Shown here: positions 36,744 through 44,747 of the stretch, one piece after another
How the letters are laid out: every line of letters begins with the position of its first letter
Position numbering within the stretch: the first letter of the stretch is position 1
DNA from: JAAGZL01 sp050291725
GTDB taxonomy: Bacteria > Pseudomonadota > Gammaproteobacteria > Chromatiales > Chromatiaceae
Direction: 5' to 3'
Assembly: GCA_050291725.1 (NCBI GenBank)
Contig: JBNKKH010000003.1
Coordinates: 1 to 64,000 of the forward strand
DNA: 64,000 nt
Notes under the pieces: model-generated
The model's input: only the letters and a program-made list of their open reading frames with translations
Databases searched by the model: none
What the model was told of the DNA's origin: nothing
Program-made: the position numbers and the translations under genes

Positions 36744-38122
36744 TAGAACTTCCCTCCCTGCATATCTAACACGGCTCTGTAGAGTTGTTGTGCAAACTTC
36801 TCTATCTCATCTGAAGTGCGTTTTTCAGTAGCACAAACTAGAACCGCATCTCCTAGTTCTGGATACTCTTTCGACAGATCATAACCACCTAGAATATTGT
36901 TGGCCGCCAAGCTGTTCAAAACGCCCTTAACCTCTACCGGCAGGCGCAGCACCTGCTCATGGAATACTGGACGATTAAAAATGGTCTCCACCCCCTCACA
37001 CTGAAGCAGTTTTTCGGTTAGGGCGCCCAGATTTTTGTTACATCCAGCAGCTACATTTTCCAGCCCATCTGCTCCCAGAAGCGCCATGTGTATGGTTGCA
37101 GCCGTAACCATCAGACCCTGGTTGGTGCAGATATTGGAAGTAGCCTTGGAGCGTCTTATGTGTTGCTCCCGTGCCTGTAGGGTCAGGGTGAAACCCGGTT
37201 TGCCATCCAGGTCCCGGGTTCGACCAACTATTCGACCCGGCATTTGACGTACATGGGCTTGACGACAACAGAGAAAGCCAAAATAGGGACCACCGGATGA
37301 GAGGGGCGCACCTAGAGGCTGCCCATCTCCACAACAGATATCCACTCCTTCGCTGCCCCACTCCCCTGGAGGGCTAAGCAGAGCGAGAGATACCGGGTTG
37401 ACCACTCCAATGGCTATGGCCTTATTGGCATGGGCCCAGTCGGTGAGGGCATCAACCTCTTCCAGCACTCCGAAGAAGTTTGGTTGCGGAATAACCAGGG
37501 CGGCGATATCTTCCCCTGCATACTGCTCCAGTACAGCAGGATCAGTATGTCCACCCTTAGGATCATAAGGGAGTTCCACCAGCTCTATGCCCTGATTTTT
37601 TACAATGTTGTGAGCAACCTTGCGGTAAGCTGGATGCAGGGTGCGCGGCACCAAAACCCGTTTGGATTTGGATTTACGATTGGCCCGCACCGCCATCAGT
37701 ATAGCTTCAGCCAGGGCTGAGGCCCCATCGTAGAGAGAGGTATTTGATACATCCATGGCAGTCAAAGCTGTCATCATGGATTGATACTCGTAAAGCAGTT
37801 GCAGAGTGCCTTGACTCGCCTCGGCCTGATAGGGGGTATATGCGGTATAAAACTCGCCGCGACCTGATATCTGCCAAACTGCGGCCGGTATATGGTGATC
37901 GTAGGCGCCGGCGCCAATAAAACAGGCAGGAACACCATCGGCCTGGGCCCGGGCCTCCATTAGCTGGGCCACCTCCATCTCGGACATAGCTTCAGGGACT
38001 GACTCCAGCCCATTAAAGCGCAGCTCTGGTGGTATCTCATCGAACAGATCTTCTATGCTAGCAGCACCAATGGCAGCCAGCATCTGCCGAACCTCTTCTT
38101 CGGTATGGGGAATAAATGGCAT
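36743..38122 (-). CDS. gcvPA: Glycine dehydrogenase (decarboxylating), subunit 1
   Basis: The 459-residue half corresponds to the N-terminal part of long GcvP: MPFIPHTEEEVRQMLAAIGA, FIGAGAYDHHIPA, YTAYTPYQAEASQGTLQLLYEYQSMM, NTSLYDGASALAEAILMA, PQPNFFGVLE, and GGPYFGFLCCRQAHVRQMPGRIVG. It lacks the PLP lysine, supplied by GcvPB. It sits between gcvH (28 bases upstream) and gcvPB. Confidence 0.96.
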   Translation of the reverse strand: MPFIPHTEEEVRQMLAAIGAASIEDLFDEIPPELRFNGLESVPEAMSEMEVAQLMEARAQADGVPACFIGAGAYDHHIPAAVWQISGRGEFYTAYTPYQAEASQGTLQLLYEYQSMMTALTAMDVSNTSLYDGASALAEAILMAVRANRKSKSKRVLVPRTLHPAYRKVAHNIVKNQGIELVELPYDPKGGHTDPAVLEQYAGEDIAALVIPQPNFFGVLEEVDALTDWAHANKAIAIGVVNPVSLALLSPPGEWGSEGVDICCGDGQPLGAPLSSGGPYFGFLCCRQAHVRQMPGRIVGRTRDLDGKPGFTLTLQAREQHIRRSKATSNICTNQGLMVTAATIHMALLGADGLENVAAGCNKNLGALTEKLLQCEGVETIFNRPVFHEQVLRLPVEVKGVLNSLAANNILGGYDLSKEYPELGDAVLVCATEKRTSDEIEKFAQQLYRAVLDMQGGKF

Positions 38123-38150
38123 CTTCTTTTATCGCTTATGTCTTACTTAT

Positions 38151-38540
38151 CTACTCTTCTGCGGCCACTTCTGCATAGGCGCCTGCATCAAGGAGGTTAT
38201 CCAATTCAGACACATCAGACATCTTTACCTTAAATAGCCAGCCATCCCCATAGGGAGCCTCGTTTACCATCTCCGGACTTTCGGCTAGAGCTGCGTTTAC
38301 CGCAACAATCTCACCCGATACTGGACTATATATATCGGAGGCAGCCTTAACTGACTCAACCACTGCACAGTCGCTCCCCGCTTCCACGCTGTCACCAGCT
38401 TCCGGCAGATCTACAAAAACCAGATCCCCAAGCTGCTCCTGGGCGTGATCGGTTATCCCTACAGTTAGGGTTCCATCTCCTTCGTCCTTTGCCCATTCGT
38501 GGCTTTTGGCATATTTCAATTCGGTAGGTACATTACTCAT
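38151..38540 (-). CDS. gcvH: Glycine cleavage system H protein
   Basis: The 129-residue lipoyl carrier has the typical length. LKYAKSHEWAKDEGDGTLTVGITDHAQEQLGDLVFVDLPEAG is followed by the lipoylation site CAVVESVKAASDIYSPVSGEIV (lysine in SVKA). The lipoyl group is made by LipA, encoded at 2974-3981. It is the second gene of gcvT-gcvH-gcvPA-gcvPB-dgkA, 39 bases after gcvT. Confidence 0.97.
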   Translation of the reverse strand: MSNVPTELKYAKSHEWAKDEGDGTLTVGITDHAQEQLGDLVFVDLPEAGDSVEAGSDCAVVESVKAASDIYSPVSGEIVAVNAALAESPEMVNEAPYGDGWLFKVKMSDVSELDNLLDAGAYAEVAAEE

Positions 38541-38579
38541 GATTGTATGGCCCTCTTAAGGCGGTTATCTATTGTTTGG

Positions 38580-39665
38580 TTAAATCTTAATCTTTCCATT
38601 GCGCACAAAAGGTGGCTGTACCACTTTCACCGACAAGCGCTTCCCGCGCATTTCCACCTCAAGTCCCTCGCTGTATCCAGGACGCAGCCGCGCCAGCGCA
38701 ATAGATCGGTCCAGGGAAGGGGCAAACCCACCAGAGGTAATCTCCCCTATCTCACTCTCTCCCGAGTAGATCTTGAGATGATCACGCAATACCCCGCGCC
38801 CCTCCAGCAGTAGTCCCACAAACTGTAGATTGTCGTCCTTATTGCGCTTGGCCTCAAGTGCCTGACGACCAATAAACTCTCTCTCCTGCGGATCCCAGGC
38901 AATGGTCCAGGTCAGCCCTGCATTGAGAGGGGATATCTCCTCATCCATATCAGAGCCGTAGAGATTCATCCCTGCCTCCAGACGCAGGGTGTCGCGTGCG
39001 CCGAGCCCGCAGGGCGCTACTCCTGCCCCGGCCAATCCCTGCCACAAATCCGCCGCTGCTGTAGCGGGCAGGCTTATCTCATAGCCATCCTCGCCGGTGT
39101 AGCCGGTACGGGCCACCAGCCAATCCCCCTCCGCAACTGCGAAGAAAGGTTTTAGTGCAGCCGCTGGCTCTCTCAGTGATTCTGGTAGCAAAGAGTTAGC
39201 CATATCCCTTGCCTGCGGCCCCTGCACTGCGATCATAGCCAGATCTCTTCTCGCCGTTAGCTCCGCATCATAGGCAGCTATTGACTGCTCCATCCAGTTG
39301 AGATCTTTCTCAGCCGTGCCTGCATTTACCACCAATCGATATATATCTGGAGAAATAAAATAGACAATTAGGTCATCTATAACCCCAGCATCAGGGTTCA
39401 GCATACAGCTATATTGCGCCTTGCCAGGCTGCTCCAGTTTAGCAACATCGTTGGCCAACAAATGCCTTAGAAACTCTTTACTGCCAGGGCCCACAATATC
39501 CAACGCCAACATGTGGGATACATCAAACATTCCCGCAGCCTGCCTTACGCTATGGTGCTCTTTGAGCTGAGAACCATAATGTAGCGGCATCTCCCAACCA
39601 CCAAATGGAACCATCTTGGCCCCCATCTCGAGGTGCATATCAAATAGAGCTGTCTTTAAACCCAT
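38580..39665 (-). CDS. gcvT: Glycine cleavage system T protein (aminomethyltransferase)
   Basis: The 361-residue product moves the methylene group from GcvH to THF, releasing ammonia. Motifs are MVPFGGWEMPLHYGS, AGMFDVSHMLALDIVGP, CGLGARDTLRLEAGMNLYGSDMDEEISPLNAGLTW and the C-terminal ITSGGFAPSLDRSIALA. First gene of its operon. The 82-base gap to pepP upstream is too short for a glycine riboswitch. Confidence 0.96.
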   Translation of the reverse strand: MGLKTALFDMHLEMGAKMVPFGGWEMPLHYGSQLKEHHSVRQAAGMFDVSHMLALDIVGPGSKEFLRHLLANDVAKLEQPGKAQYSCMLNPDAGVIDDLIVYFISPDIYRLVVNAGTAEKDLNWMEQSIAAYDAELTARRDLAMIAVQGPQARDMANSLLPESLREPAAALKPFFAVAEGDWLVARTGYTGEDGYEISLPATAAADLWQGLAGAGVAPCGLGARDTLRLEAGMNLYGSDMDEEISPLNAGLTWTIAWDPQEREFIGRQALEAKRNKDDNLQFVGLLLEGRGVLRDHLKIYSGESEIGEITSGGFAPSLDRSIALARLRPGYSEGLEVEMRGKRLSVKVVQPPFVRNGKIKI

Positions 39666-39747
39666 TACTGTTTTCCGTGTGATTATTTAGCGGCAAGAGA
39701 ACTATTCTACACTACCGTCAAAGCAGAAATTAATATAATTTATTCGC

Positions 39748-41055
39748 CTATCCAGCCATCAAGGACTCGATCTCAGCAACTGTTTTGGGGGCGTCTTTGC
39801 TTAGGACATCACAGCCATCCTTGGTGACTACAACATCATCTTCAATCCTTATCCCCATATCCCACCATTTTTTCGCTACCCCCTTGCTCCCTGCTGGTAT
39901 ATATACGCCCGGCTCAATGGTTAGAGCCATGCCTGGCTCCAGCAACCTGGGCTGCCCATCCACCTTATAGTCTCCTACATCATGCACATCTATACCCAGC
40001 CAGTGTCCTGTTCGATGCACATAGAACTCCTTATAGGCCTCTTTTTTTATCAGGGTAGGCACCCTACCCTTCAACAGCCCAAGCTCCACCAAGCCCTTGG
40101 TTACGACCTTAACCGCAGCATCATGGGGAGCATCCCAGTGGTTGCCTGGCTTCACCTGCTCTATCGCGGCCTCTTGCGCTTTTAACACCAGCTCATACAT
40201 CTGCTTTTGCGGCTTAGTGAAAACCCCATTCACCGGAAAGGTACGGGTAATATCAGAGGCGTAAAAGCCATACTCGCATCCTGCATCTACCAACAAGAGA
40301 TCACCATCCTTTAGCTCGGAATTATTGCTAATATAGTGCAGAACACAAGCGTTCTTACCACTACCAAAGATGGCCGGATATGCCTGATAGCGTGCCCCCC
40401 TGCGTGAACACTCATGGATGAATTCTGCCTCCAACTGATACTCCATTTGACCGGGGCGACAGGCCTGCATAACCCGCTTGTGGGCTTGGGCAGAAATTTT
40501 AGCGGCACTACGCATCCATTTTATTTCGGATCGTCCTTTATAAAGACGCATATCATGCAGGTAGTGATCCAGGGCAATGAACTCCAGGGGTCCGCGTACC
40601 CCGGATTTAGAGTGGCTTCTAATCTGGCTTATCCACTCTGACATACGCTTATCCAGATCAGGATTACAGCCCATGGCATAGAATACCCTTTCACGCTGCT
40701 CCAGCATGCGCGGAAGGATGTCGTCCAGATCCCCTATAGGAAAAGCATCTTCGGCACCGTAACGCTCGGTGGCTCCTTCGTGGCCCGCGCGCGCGCCATC
40801 CCATCTCTCTTTTTCCGCATCCCTCTCTCGACAAAACAGAACATACTCGGCATGGCTGCGACCAGGAATAAGTACTGCTACAGCCTCAGGTTCGGGGAAA
40901 CCTGTCAGATAATAGAAATCGCTATCTGGTCGATAGTGATATTCAACATCACGATTTCTTTTTACCACAGGGGCCGCAGGCAGTATGGCAATACTGTTCT
41001 CACCCATCATGCGCATAAGTTGCCGTCTACGGCTGGCAAACTCCTTTTGATTCAT
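39748..41055 (-). CDS. pepP: Xaa-Pro aminopeptidase P
   Basis: The 435-residue metallopeptidase removes N-terminal residues before proline. The creatinase-like N-terminal domain is followed by the pita-bread domain with metal ligands in LLVDAGCEYGFYASDITRTFP (two Asp), VHRTGHWLGIDVHDVGDY (His), ALTIEPGVYIP and GIRIEDDVVVT (Glu). Length matches E. coli PepP (441). It overlaps ygfB by four bases, as in E. coli, where ubiH and ubiI follow; here gcvT follows directly. Confidence 0.95.
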   Translation of the reverse strand: MNQKEFASRRRQLMRMMGENSIAILPAAPVVKRNRDVEYHYRPDSDFYYLTGFPEPEAVAVLIPGRSHAEYVLFCRERDAEKERWDGARAGHEGATERYGAEDAFPIGDLDDILPRMLEQRERVFYAMGCNPDLDKRMSEWISQIRSHSKSGVRGPLEFIALDHYLHDMRLYKGRSEIKWMRSAAKISAQAHKRVMQACRPGQMEYQLEAEFIHECSRRGARYQAYPAIFGSGKNACVLHYISNNSELKDGDLLLVDAGCEYGFYASDITRTFPVNGVFTKPQKQMYELVLKAQEAAIEQVKPGNHWDAPHDAAVKVVTKGLVELGLLKGRVPTLIKKEAYKEFYVHRTGHWLGIDVHDVGDYKVDGQPRLLEPGMALTIEPGVYIPAGSKGVAKKWWDMGIRIEDDVVVTKDGCDVLSKDAPKTVAEIESLMAG

Positions 41056-41603
41056 TGCCCATCCCTTCCAGGCTCAGCAGCAACTAACTCATCATGCACT
41101 AGCATTGCAGCAACCCAGATAAACTCTATAACCTCGGTTAGTGCCGCCTCTTCCTCTTCACCACCAACAACGCCATCCACGTCCATGCGGCTAATTTCCG
41201 ATATATCATTCAGGGCTTCCTGAGCCTGAGCAGAAAGCCCATCCTTGCCTCTTCGCTTAACCAAACCTACACCGTAAAGAAACCCATCACACCAGTCACG
41301 CACGGCGGTAGCTCTCAACTTTAATTGCTCATTATCATCTGGAAGCAGCAGAGGGAATCCAAGATTCACTCCTTCAACAGAGGAGTAAACCTCTTGAACC
41401 AACTCATCTATGGCCTGTTGGCACTCCTGAACCGCATGATCATCACTAGCTCTGGTAGAGAACCACTCGCCTGATAGCTGCTGCTGAATATCTCTTTCCC
41501 CAGCACAGACCAGCCCACACAACAGACCATGGGCGCCTGACGCACATACATCCACCCCCGCATCAGCCAAATATTGGCCCAAAGACTCATAATCAACCTG
41601 CAT
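41052..41603 (-). CDS. ygfB: UPF0149 / YgfB family protein
   Basis: The 183-residue all-helical protein has YESLGQYLADAGVDVCASGAHGLLCGLVCAG, FPLLLPDDNEQLKLRATAVRDWCDGFLYGVGL and the acidic C-terminal part EVIEFIWVAAMLVHDE, all typical of YgfB. In Pseudomonas, YgfB was linked to beta-lactam resistance through AmpDh3 control; in E. coli its role is unknown. The coupling to pepP and the divergent zapA block follow the standard gene order. Confidence 0.9.
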   Translation of the reverse strand: MQVDYESLGQYLADAGVDVCASGAHGLLCGLVCAGERDIQQQLSGEWFSTRASDDHAVQECQQAIDELVQEVYSSVEGVNLGFPLLLPDDNEQLKLRATAVRDWCDGFLYGVGLVKRRGKDGLSAQAQEALNDISEISRMDVDGVVGGEEEEAALTEVIEFIWVAAMLVHDELVAAEPGRDGQ

Positions 41604-41816
41604 GAAATATCCTGAATAAATTTAACCTAAGACACACACTCAGAGGGAATAATAACATGGGCTTTTCCTTGGTGCCCCCAGATTAATCCATGATCACCAC
41701 CCACCAATGAGCACAGCAAAGAAAAACATGCGAAATATGCGCTAATTCTCTATTATAATGCCCTACAAACAGCATTACCGTTGACCCAACAACTTACGCA
41801 CTCTATATTGGAAATC

Positions 41817-42044
41817 ATGAGCGAAGATATCAATATTACTGAAGATGATCTGAGAAGGCTTGAAGCTCAGGTTGATGAACTAATAAAGGCTAACACGCGC
41901 CTGCAGAACGAAAACAACTCTCTACTCTCAACGCAAGAAGGACTTGTTGCAGAAAGGGCAGAGTTGATTGAAAAAACAGAAATGGCCAAAACGCGTGTTG
42001 AAGCTATGATCAATAGACTCAAATCTATGGAAACAGGATCATGA
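41817..42044 (+). CDS. Small coiled-coil ZapB-like protein (TIGR02449 type)
   Basis: The 75-residue product (ATG at 41817 after GGAAAT; a TTG at 41781 would add 12 residues) is almost entirely one coiled coil: DDLRRLEAQVDELIKANTRLQNENNSLLSTQEGLVAERAELIEKTEMAKTRVEAMINRLKSME. Genes of this type lie just before zapA in many gammaproteobacteria that lack a separate zapB, so a role in Z-ring organisation is inferred. Its stop overlaps the zapA start by four bases. Confidence 0.8.
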   Translation: MSEDINITEDDLRRLEAQVDELIKANTRLQNENNSLLSTQEGLVAERAELIEKTEMAKTRVEAMINRLKSMETGS

Positions 42045-42355
42045 GCAATAACTCTATTCCCGTAAGCGTACAGATACTAGATAAAGAGTATCTGGTGGCC
42101 TGTACTCCAGAAGAGAAACACACCCTACTTGAGAGCTCGCGTCACTTAGACGAAAAAATGCGCGAAATTCGAGATAGCGGCAAGATTATTGGCACAGATC
42201 GCATTGCTGTTATGGCAGCACTGAACATCACCCACGAACTTCTGGAGCATCAAAAAAGCACCAAAACAGAAGATATCGCCACCAGCAAACGCTTCATGAA
42301 ACTACAAAGCAAGATAGAAACCGCCCTCTCTACAAATAAACAACTAGAATTTTAG
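42041..42355 (+). CDS. zapA: Cell division protein ZapA
   Basis: The 104-residue protein bundles FtsZ filaments. NSIPVSVQILDKEYLVACTPEEKHTLLESSRHLDEKMREIRDSGKIIGTDRIAVMAALNITHELL is the ZapA domain, followed by a short coiled tail. The ATGA overlap with the ZapB-like gene suggests equal synthesis. The 6S RNA gene follows, as in E. coli zapA-ssrS-fau. Confidence 0.93.
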   Translation: MSNNSIPVSVQILDKEYLVACTPEEKHTLLESSRHLDEKMREIRDSGKIIGTDRIAVMAALNITHELLEHQKSTKTEDIATSKRFMKLQSKIETALSTNKQLEF

Positions 42356-42427
42356 TTAAAAAAGAGCTAGCTTTATAGATAGACACACATCAGATGGACG
42401 CTGATATGAAATGTACCAGTTTTGGAC

Positions 42428-42612
42428 ATTCCCTGTAGTGTACGTCAGCTAGTCGGGTATTTTCTTGAGCCTATCTAATACCCCGGGAACATAATGCTGA
42501 CGCCAGTGTGCAAGCCCACCTTGAGTGGGAAGCCTTAGGCGACGCTGTTGTACCCACTTGAGCCTGCTGGTTCAAGAACGATGATACGCAACGGCACATG
42601 CGGGGAGTGTCA
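42428..42612 (+). ncRNA. ssrS: 6S RNA
   Basis: Between zapA and fau, the place of ssrS in most gammaproteobacteria, lies a structured non-coding stretch. It contains CTTGAGCC, GGGAAGCCTTA, and CACTTGAGCCTGCTGGTTCAAG followed by ACGGCA. The E. coli 6S counterparts are CCTGAGCC, GAAGCCTTA, CACCTTGAACCAAGGGTTCAAG and GCGGCA, in that order. Flanks TTCCCTGTAG and GCGGGGAG can form part of the closing stem. 6S RNA mimics an open promoter and holds sigma70 polymerase in stationary phase. Ends are approximate. Confidence 0.87.
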
Positions 42613-42635
42613 CCCTACTTTACGGATAACCAAAC

Positions 42636-43277
42636 TTGCACGAGCAATCACAGCTTAGACGCACCATACGTGCACAAAGACGCGCTTTAACCTCAAAACA
42701 ACAGCTATCCAACAGTAAAGCAATGGGCAGATTACTCACCTGCTCTACACTGTTCCGCAACAGTAAAAAGATTGCTCTTTATCTAGAAACAGATGGTGAA
42801 ATTGCAATCTCACAACTTTTACCCTTAATACATAGCAATAAAAAACGAACTTACCTACCTGTGCTACGGCCAATACCGCCTAACAGGCTATGGTTTTCAG
42901 AATATAGAGTTAGTGACAAATTAATCCGCAATAAGTACCACATCCGTGAACCAAATATTCGGCAGCGGAAACCCATACATCCACATGGTCTCGATCTTGT
43001 TCTGGTGCCTTTAGTGGCGTTTGATTGTAACTGCAATAGAATTGGTATGGGCGGGGGCTTTTACGATAGAACTTTCGCCTATCTTAAAACTAGAAATACA
43101 TGGAGCAAACCAAAATTAATAGGAGTTGCTCATGAACTACAACGAGTAACACAAATACAAACAAATTTTTGGGATATACCACTTGATGGCGTTGTGACAG
43201 AATCAAACTTTTATTTGCGTGATAGCTTCAACAATAATTTTGCATGTAAATATCAAATAATTGATAACAATTCGTAG
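42636..43277 (+). CDS. fau: 5-formyltetrahydrofolate cyclo-ligase
   Basis: The 213-residue product starts at TTG (no ATG lies early enough). QLRRTIRAQRRALTSKQQ at the N terminus and the ATP/folate motif VPLVAFDCNCNRIGMGGGFYDRTFAYL, then PLDGVVTE, identify the family. It converts 5-formyl-THF to methenyl-THF, keeping the folate pool used by GcvT and PurH available. It follows 6S RNA by about 25 bases and may be processed from the same transcript, as in E. coli. Confidence 0.92.
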   Translation: MHEQSQLRRTIRAQRRALTSKQQLSNSKAMGRLLTCSTLFRNSKKIALYLETDGEIAISQLLPLIHSNKKRTYLPVLRPIPPNRLWFSEYRVSDKLIRNKYHIREPNIRQRKPIHPHGLDLVLVPLVAFDCNCNRIGMGGGFYDRTFAYLKTRNTWSKPKLIGVAHELQRVTQIQTNFWDIPLDGVVTESNFYLRDSFNNNFACKYQIIDNNS

Positions 43278-43361
43278 TTTAACTGCAAAAATACTGGTAT
43301 TTTTTAAATAGTTTATTATACTCACTACTGACTTTTGCTAACTTAGTTTCGGAGGGGAACA

Positions 43362-43859
43362 ATGGCTATAAAGAAAGCGGCAAAGAAGAAGGCAGTAACC
43401 AAGAAAAAGGCACCGGCGAAAAAGCAGGTAGCAAAGAAAAAGGTTGCTAAGAAAAAAGTAGCCAAAAAGAAGGTTGCTAAGAAAAAAGTAGCCAAAAAGC
43501 AGGTAGCAAAGAAAAAGGTTGCTAAAAAGAAAGTAGCAAAGAAAAAGGTTGCTAAAAAGAAAGTAGCGAAGAAAACGGTTGCTAAGAAAAAAGTAGCCAA
43601 AAAGAAAGTAGCGAAGAAAAAGGTTGCTAAGAAAAAAGTAGCCAAAAAGAAGGTAGCGAAGAAAAAGGTTGCTAAGAAAAAAGTAGCTAAAAAGAAAGTA
43701 GCGAAGAAAAAGGTTGCTAAGAAAAAAGTAGCCAAAAAGAAAGTAGCGAAGAAAAAGGTTGCTAAGAAAAAAGTAGCCAAAAAGAAAGTAGCGAAGAAAA
43801 AGGTTGCTAAAAAGCGGACCCTCCGTCCACGCAAAGTCACACCGCGCAAAAAGCGCTAA
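43362..43859 (+). CDS. Histone H1-like lysine-rich repeat protein
   Basis: The 165-residue protein is nearly all tandem KKVAKKKVAKK units, with more variable ends (MAIKKAAKKKAVTKKKAPAK; KRTLRPRKVTPRKKR). About half of the residues are lysine, so it is very basic and likely disordered, like the C-terminal tails of AlgP/AlgR3 and bacterial H1 homologues (Hc1/Hc2). Nucleoid binding is inferred. The DNA is a tandem repeat with a 15-base period alternating GTT-GCT and GTA-GCC codons. A strong GGAGGGG site precedes the ATG; a terminator follows. It sits between fau and rpiA. Confidence 0.85.
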   Translation: MAIKKAAKKKAVTKKKAPAKKQVAKKKVAKKKVAKKKVAKKKVAKKQVAKKKVAKKKVAKKKVAKKKVAKKTVAKKKVAKKKVAKKKVAKKKVAKKKVAKKKVAKKKVAKKKVAKKKVAKKKVAKKKVAKKKVAKKKVAKKKVAKKKVAKKRTLRPRKVTPRKKR

Positions 43860-43891
43860 CAGTAAGATTCTTAGCTAATTGAATAGCTCAA

Positions 43892-43916
43892 GGCCCGCAC
43901 TAGCGGGCCTTTTTTA
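43892..43916 (+). terminator. Rho-independent terminator after the H1-like gene
   Basis: GGCCCGC and GCGGGCC form a perfect seven-base GC stem with a four-base loop (ACTA), followed directly by six T residues, 32 bases after the stop codon. Confidence 0.9.
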
Positions 43917-44081
43917 TGCCAAAATAAAAAAAGCGTTTCAAATTGGAACATTCTCCACTCAAATTGATATATCACAAAATATATAATTTATGTTTAATTA
44001 TAAAGAATAGATAAAACCACCATGACTTAAGGGAGTCTGAGCGATATCATACCAACAACTAGAAATCACTCTGGAGCACAC

Positions 44082-44738
44082 ATGACCGCTGACGAACAAA
44101 AAAGGGTAGCTGCCGAGGCGGCGCTGGATTACTTTGACGAAGGAGTAATTGGTGTTGGTACCGGCTCAACGGTAAATCACTTTATTGATCTACTCGCAGG
44201 AATAAAGCAGCGGATTGAAGCAGCAGTTTCAAGCTCTGACGCCTCAACAAAACGCCTCAAGGATCTTGGAATACCTGTTATTGACCTTAACTCTGCAGGT
44301 GAACTCGAGCTGTATGTAGATGGTGCAGATGAATCAAATAAGTATCTGCAACTAATAAAAGGCGGTGGCGGCGCACTGACTCGTGAAAAAATAATTGCCC
44401 AAGCTGCAAAAAAATTCATCTGTATCGCCGATGAAAGCAAGTTGGTTGAGAGACTTGGTGAATTCCCACTACCGGTCGAAGTTATTCCCATGGCGCGTAG
44501 CATGGTGGCGCGAGAAATGGTAAAACTAGGCGGCACTCCGGTATGGCGGGAGGATTTCATAACAGATAATGGCAACCAGATTCTGGATGTGCACCATTTA
44601 GAGATAAACCAACCCATACATCTCGAGCAACAGATCAACAACATTACCGGCGTTGTAACCGTTGGCTTATTTGCCCAACGACCGGCAGACCTATTAATTT
44701 TAGGTACTCCTCATGGTGCAAAATCAATAGAACCCTAG
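44082..44738 (+). CDS. rpiA: Ribose-5-phosphate isomerase A
   Basis: The 218-residue enzyme interconverts ribose 5-phosphate and ribulose 5-phosphate. Motifs are VIGVGTGSTVNHFIDLL, SSDASTKRLKDLGIPV, LYVDGADESNKYLQLIKGGGGALTREKIIAQAA and FICIADESKLV. Length equals E. coli RpiA (219). E. coli also has rpiA close to fau and ssrS. Its end converges with the TPR-sulfotransferase gene, 9 bases away. Confidence 0.97.
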   Translation: MTADEQKRVAAEAALDYFDEGVIGVGTGSTVNHFIDLLAGIKQRIEAAVSSSDASTKRLKDLGIPVIDLNSAGELELYVDGADESNKYLQLIKGGGGALTREKIIAQAAKKFICIADESKLVERLGEFPLPVEVIPMARSMVAREMVKLGGTPVWREDFITDNGNQILDVHHLEINQPIHLEQQINNITGVVTVGLFAQRPADLLILGTPHGAKSIEP

Positions 44739-44747
44739 CTGCCTACT

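Noticed and set aside
39666..39747. Possible glycine riboswitch before gcvT
   Set aside because: Only 82 bases are available and no tandem aptamer-like conserved sequence is present.
43343..43849. Reverse-strand open frame rich in FFFATFFLATFF
   Set aside because: It mirrors the lysine-rich repeat gene; the repeat simply has no stop in this frame. The plus-strand gene has the ribosome site, terminator and a known protein type.
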